The notes under the pieces are model-generated. The model saw only the letters and a program-made list of their open reading frames with translations, was not told the origin of the DNA and did not search any database. Shown one piece after another: positions 12,556 through 13,168 of a stretch of DNA of 13,168 nucleotides (position 1 is its first letter; every line of letters starts with the position of its first letter). A program made the position numbers and the translations under genes. The DNA comes from an uncultured Polaromonas sp. Lineage in GTDB: Bacteria > Pseudomonadota > Gammaproteobacteria > Burkholderiales > Burkholderiaceae. The stretch lies in contig CAMLDT010000092.1 in NCBI GenBank assembly GCA_946479075.1, positions 1 through 13,168 of the forward strand, given 5' to 3'.

Positions 12556-13168
12556 ATGAAATTCCGTTTTCCCATCGTCATCATCGACGAAGATTTCCGT
12601 TCCGAAAACACCTCCGGCCTGGGCATCCGCGCGCTGGCCCAGGCGATTGAAACGGAGGGCTTTGAAGTGCTGGGTGTCACCAGTTATGGCGATCTGTCGC
12701 AGTTTGCGCAACAACAAAGCCGCGCCAGCGCCTTCATCCTGTCGATTGACGACGAGGAATTCACGCCCGGCCCTGACCTGGACCCTGCGGTCGTGAACCT
12801 GCGCCACTTCATCGAAGAAGTGCGGCGCAAGAACCTGGATGTGCCGATTTACGTCTATGGCGAGACCAAAACCTCACGCCACATCCCGAACGACATTCTG
12901 CGCGAGTTGCACGGTTTCATCCACATGTTCGAGGACACGCCCGAGTTCGTGGCGCGCCACATCATCCGCGAGGCCAAGAGTTACCTCGAAAGCGTGCAGC
13001 CGCCGTTTTTCAAGGCGCTGCTGGACTATGCCGAAGACGGCTCCTACTCCTGGCATTGCCCGGGGCATTCCGGCGGCGTCGCCTTCCTGAAAAGCCCGGT
13101 CGGCCAGATGTTTCACCAGTTCTTCGGCGAGAACATGCTGCGCGCCGACGTCTGCAACGCCGTCGAGG
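12556..13168 (+). CDS. Orn/Lys/Arg decarboxylase, N-terminal part (3' truncated by window edge)
   Basis: Reading starts at ATG 12556 (AAAGG about 8 nt upstream) and stays open to the window edge, giving 204 residues. Residues 1-140, MKFRFPIVIIDEDFRSENTS onward, form the flavodoxin-like wing domain of fold-III-like inducible decarboxylases. The segment WHCPGHSGGVAFLKSPVGQM (166-185) and FFGENMLRADV (189-199) open the PLP-dependent domain, as in LdcC, SpeC and AdiA, which have PGHxGG...SPVG there. The PLP lysine and substrate pocket lie outside the window, so arginine, lysine or ornithine cannot be told apart. These enzymes make cadaverine, putrescine or agmatine and consume protons, serving polyamine synthesis or acid resistance. 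It is divergent from nfeD-qmcA. Confidence 0.9.
   Translation, partial: MKFRFPIVIIDEDFRSENTSGLGIRALAQAIETEGFEVLGVTSYGDLSQFAQQQSRASAFILSIDDEEFTPGPDLDPAVVNLRHFIEEVRRKNLDVPIYVYGETKTSRHIPNDILRELHGFIHMFEDTPEFVARHIIREAKSYLESVQPPFFKALLDYAEDGSYSWHCPGHSGGVAFLKSPVGQMFHQFFGENMLRADVCNAVE

Overview
The window looks like ordinary chromosomal housekeeping DNA from a GC-rich betaproteobacterium of the Burkholderiales, most likely Comamonadaceae (Polaromonas/Rhodoferax/Acidovorax-like). The grounds are the high GC content, the betaproteobacterial flavour of the proteins (CysB-type regulator, LptF/LptG divergent from PepA, PepA followed by HolC, QmcA/NfeD pair), and a small palindromic repeat of a type I recall from Comamonadaceae genomes. 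Genus assignment is inference. I see no phage, insertion sequence, CRISPR array, integrase or defence system.

Left part (1-1954): the 3' end of hrpA (RNA helicase-like, plus strand) converges on a tiny DUF3309-type membrane protein gene (minus strand), with a strong bidirectional terminator between them. A gene-free stretch of about 310 bases follows.

Middle minus-strand block (1955-6848): reading 5' to 3' on the minus strand, lptF and lptG (LPS export permeases, ATGA overlap), cbiX (short sirohydrochlorin chelatase, TGATG overlap with lptG), a cysB-type LysR regulator behind an AT-rich promoter-like gap, and a YbdL-type methionine aminotransferase. The last three share a sulfur theme: siroheme is the sulfite reductase cofactor, CysB controls sulfur assimilation, and YbdL acts on methionine and its keto acid.

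Plus-strand block (6922-9175): pepA, holC and a small unrecognised protein form an operon with 4-nt overlaps (ATGA, GTGA), divergent from lptFG. A single-gene unit follows, a LIV-type substrate-binding lipoprotein (9342-10535) with its own ribosome binding site and terminator and no permease genes beside it.

Right part (10668-13168): tRNA-Ser(GGA) on the minus strand with a candidate promoter and terminator; then a minus-strand nfeD-qmcA (SPFH/stomatin) pair; and, divergent from it, the 5' end of an Orn/Lys/Arg decarboxylase gene cut by the window edge.

The least ordinary observations are small: a dispersed palindromic repeat present in-frame inside hrpA and again directly after the ybdL stop codon, with a possible third copy inside cbiX; a degenerate 7-10 bp tandem repeat occupying the ybdL translation-initiation region; and the lipoprotein form of an orphan LIV-type binding protein. 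I found no convincing undescribed multi-gene system.
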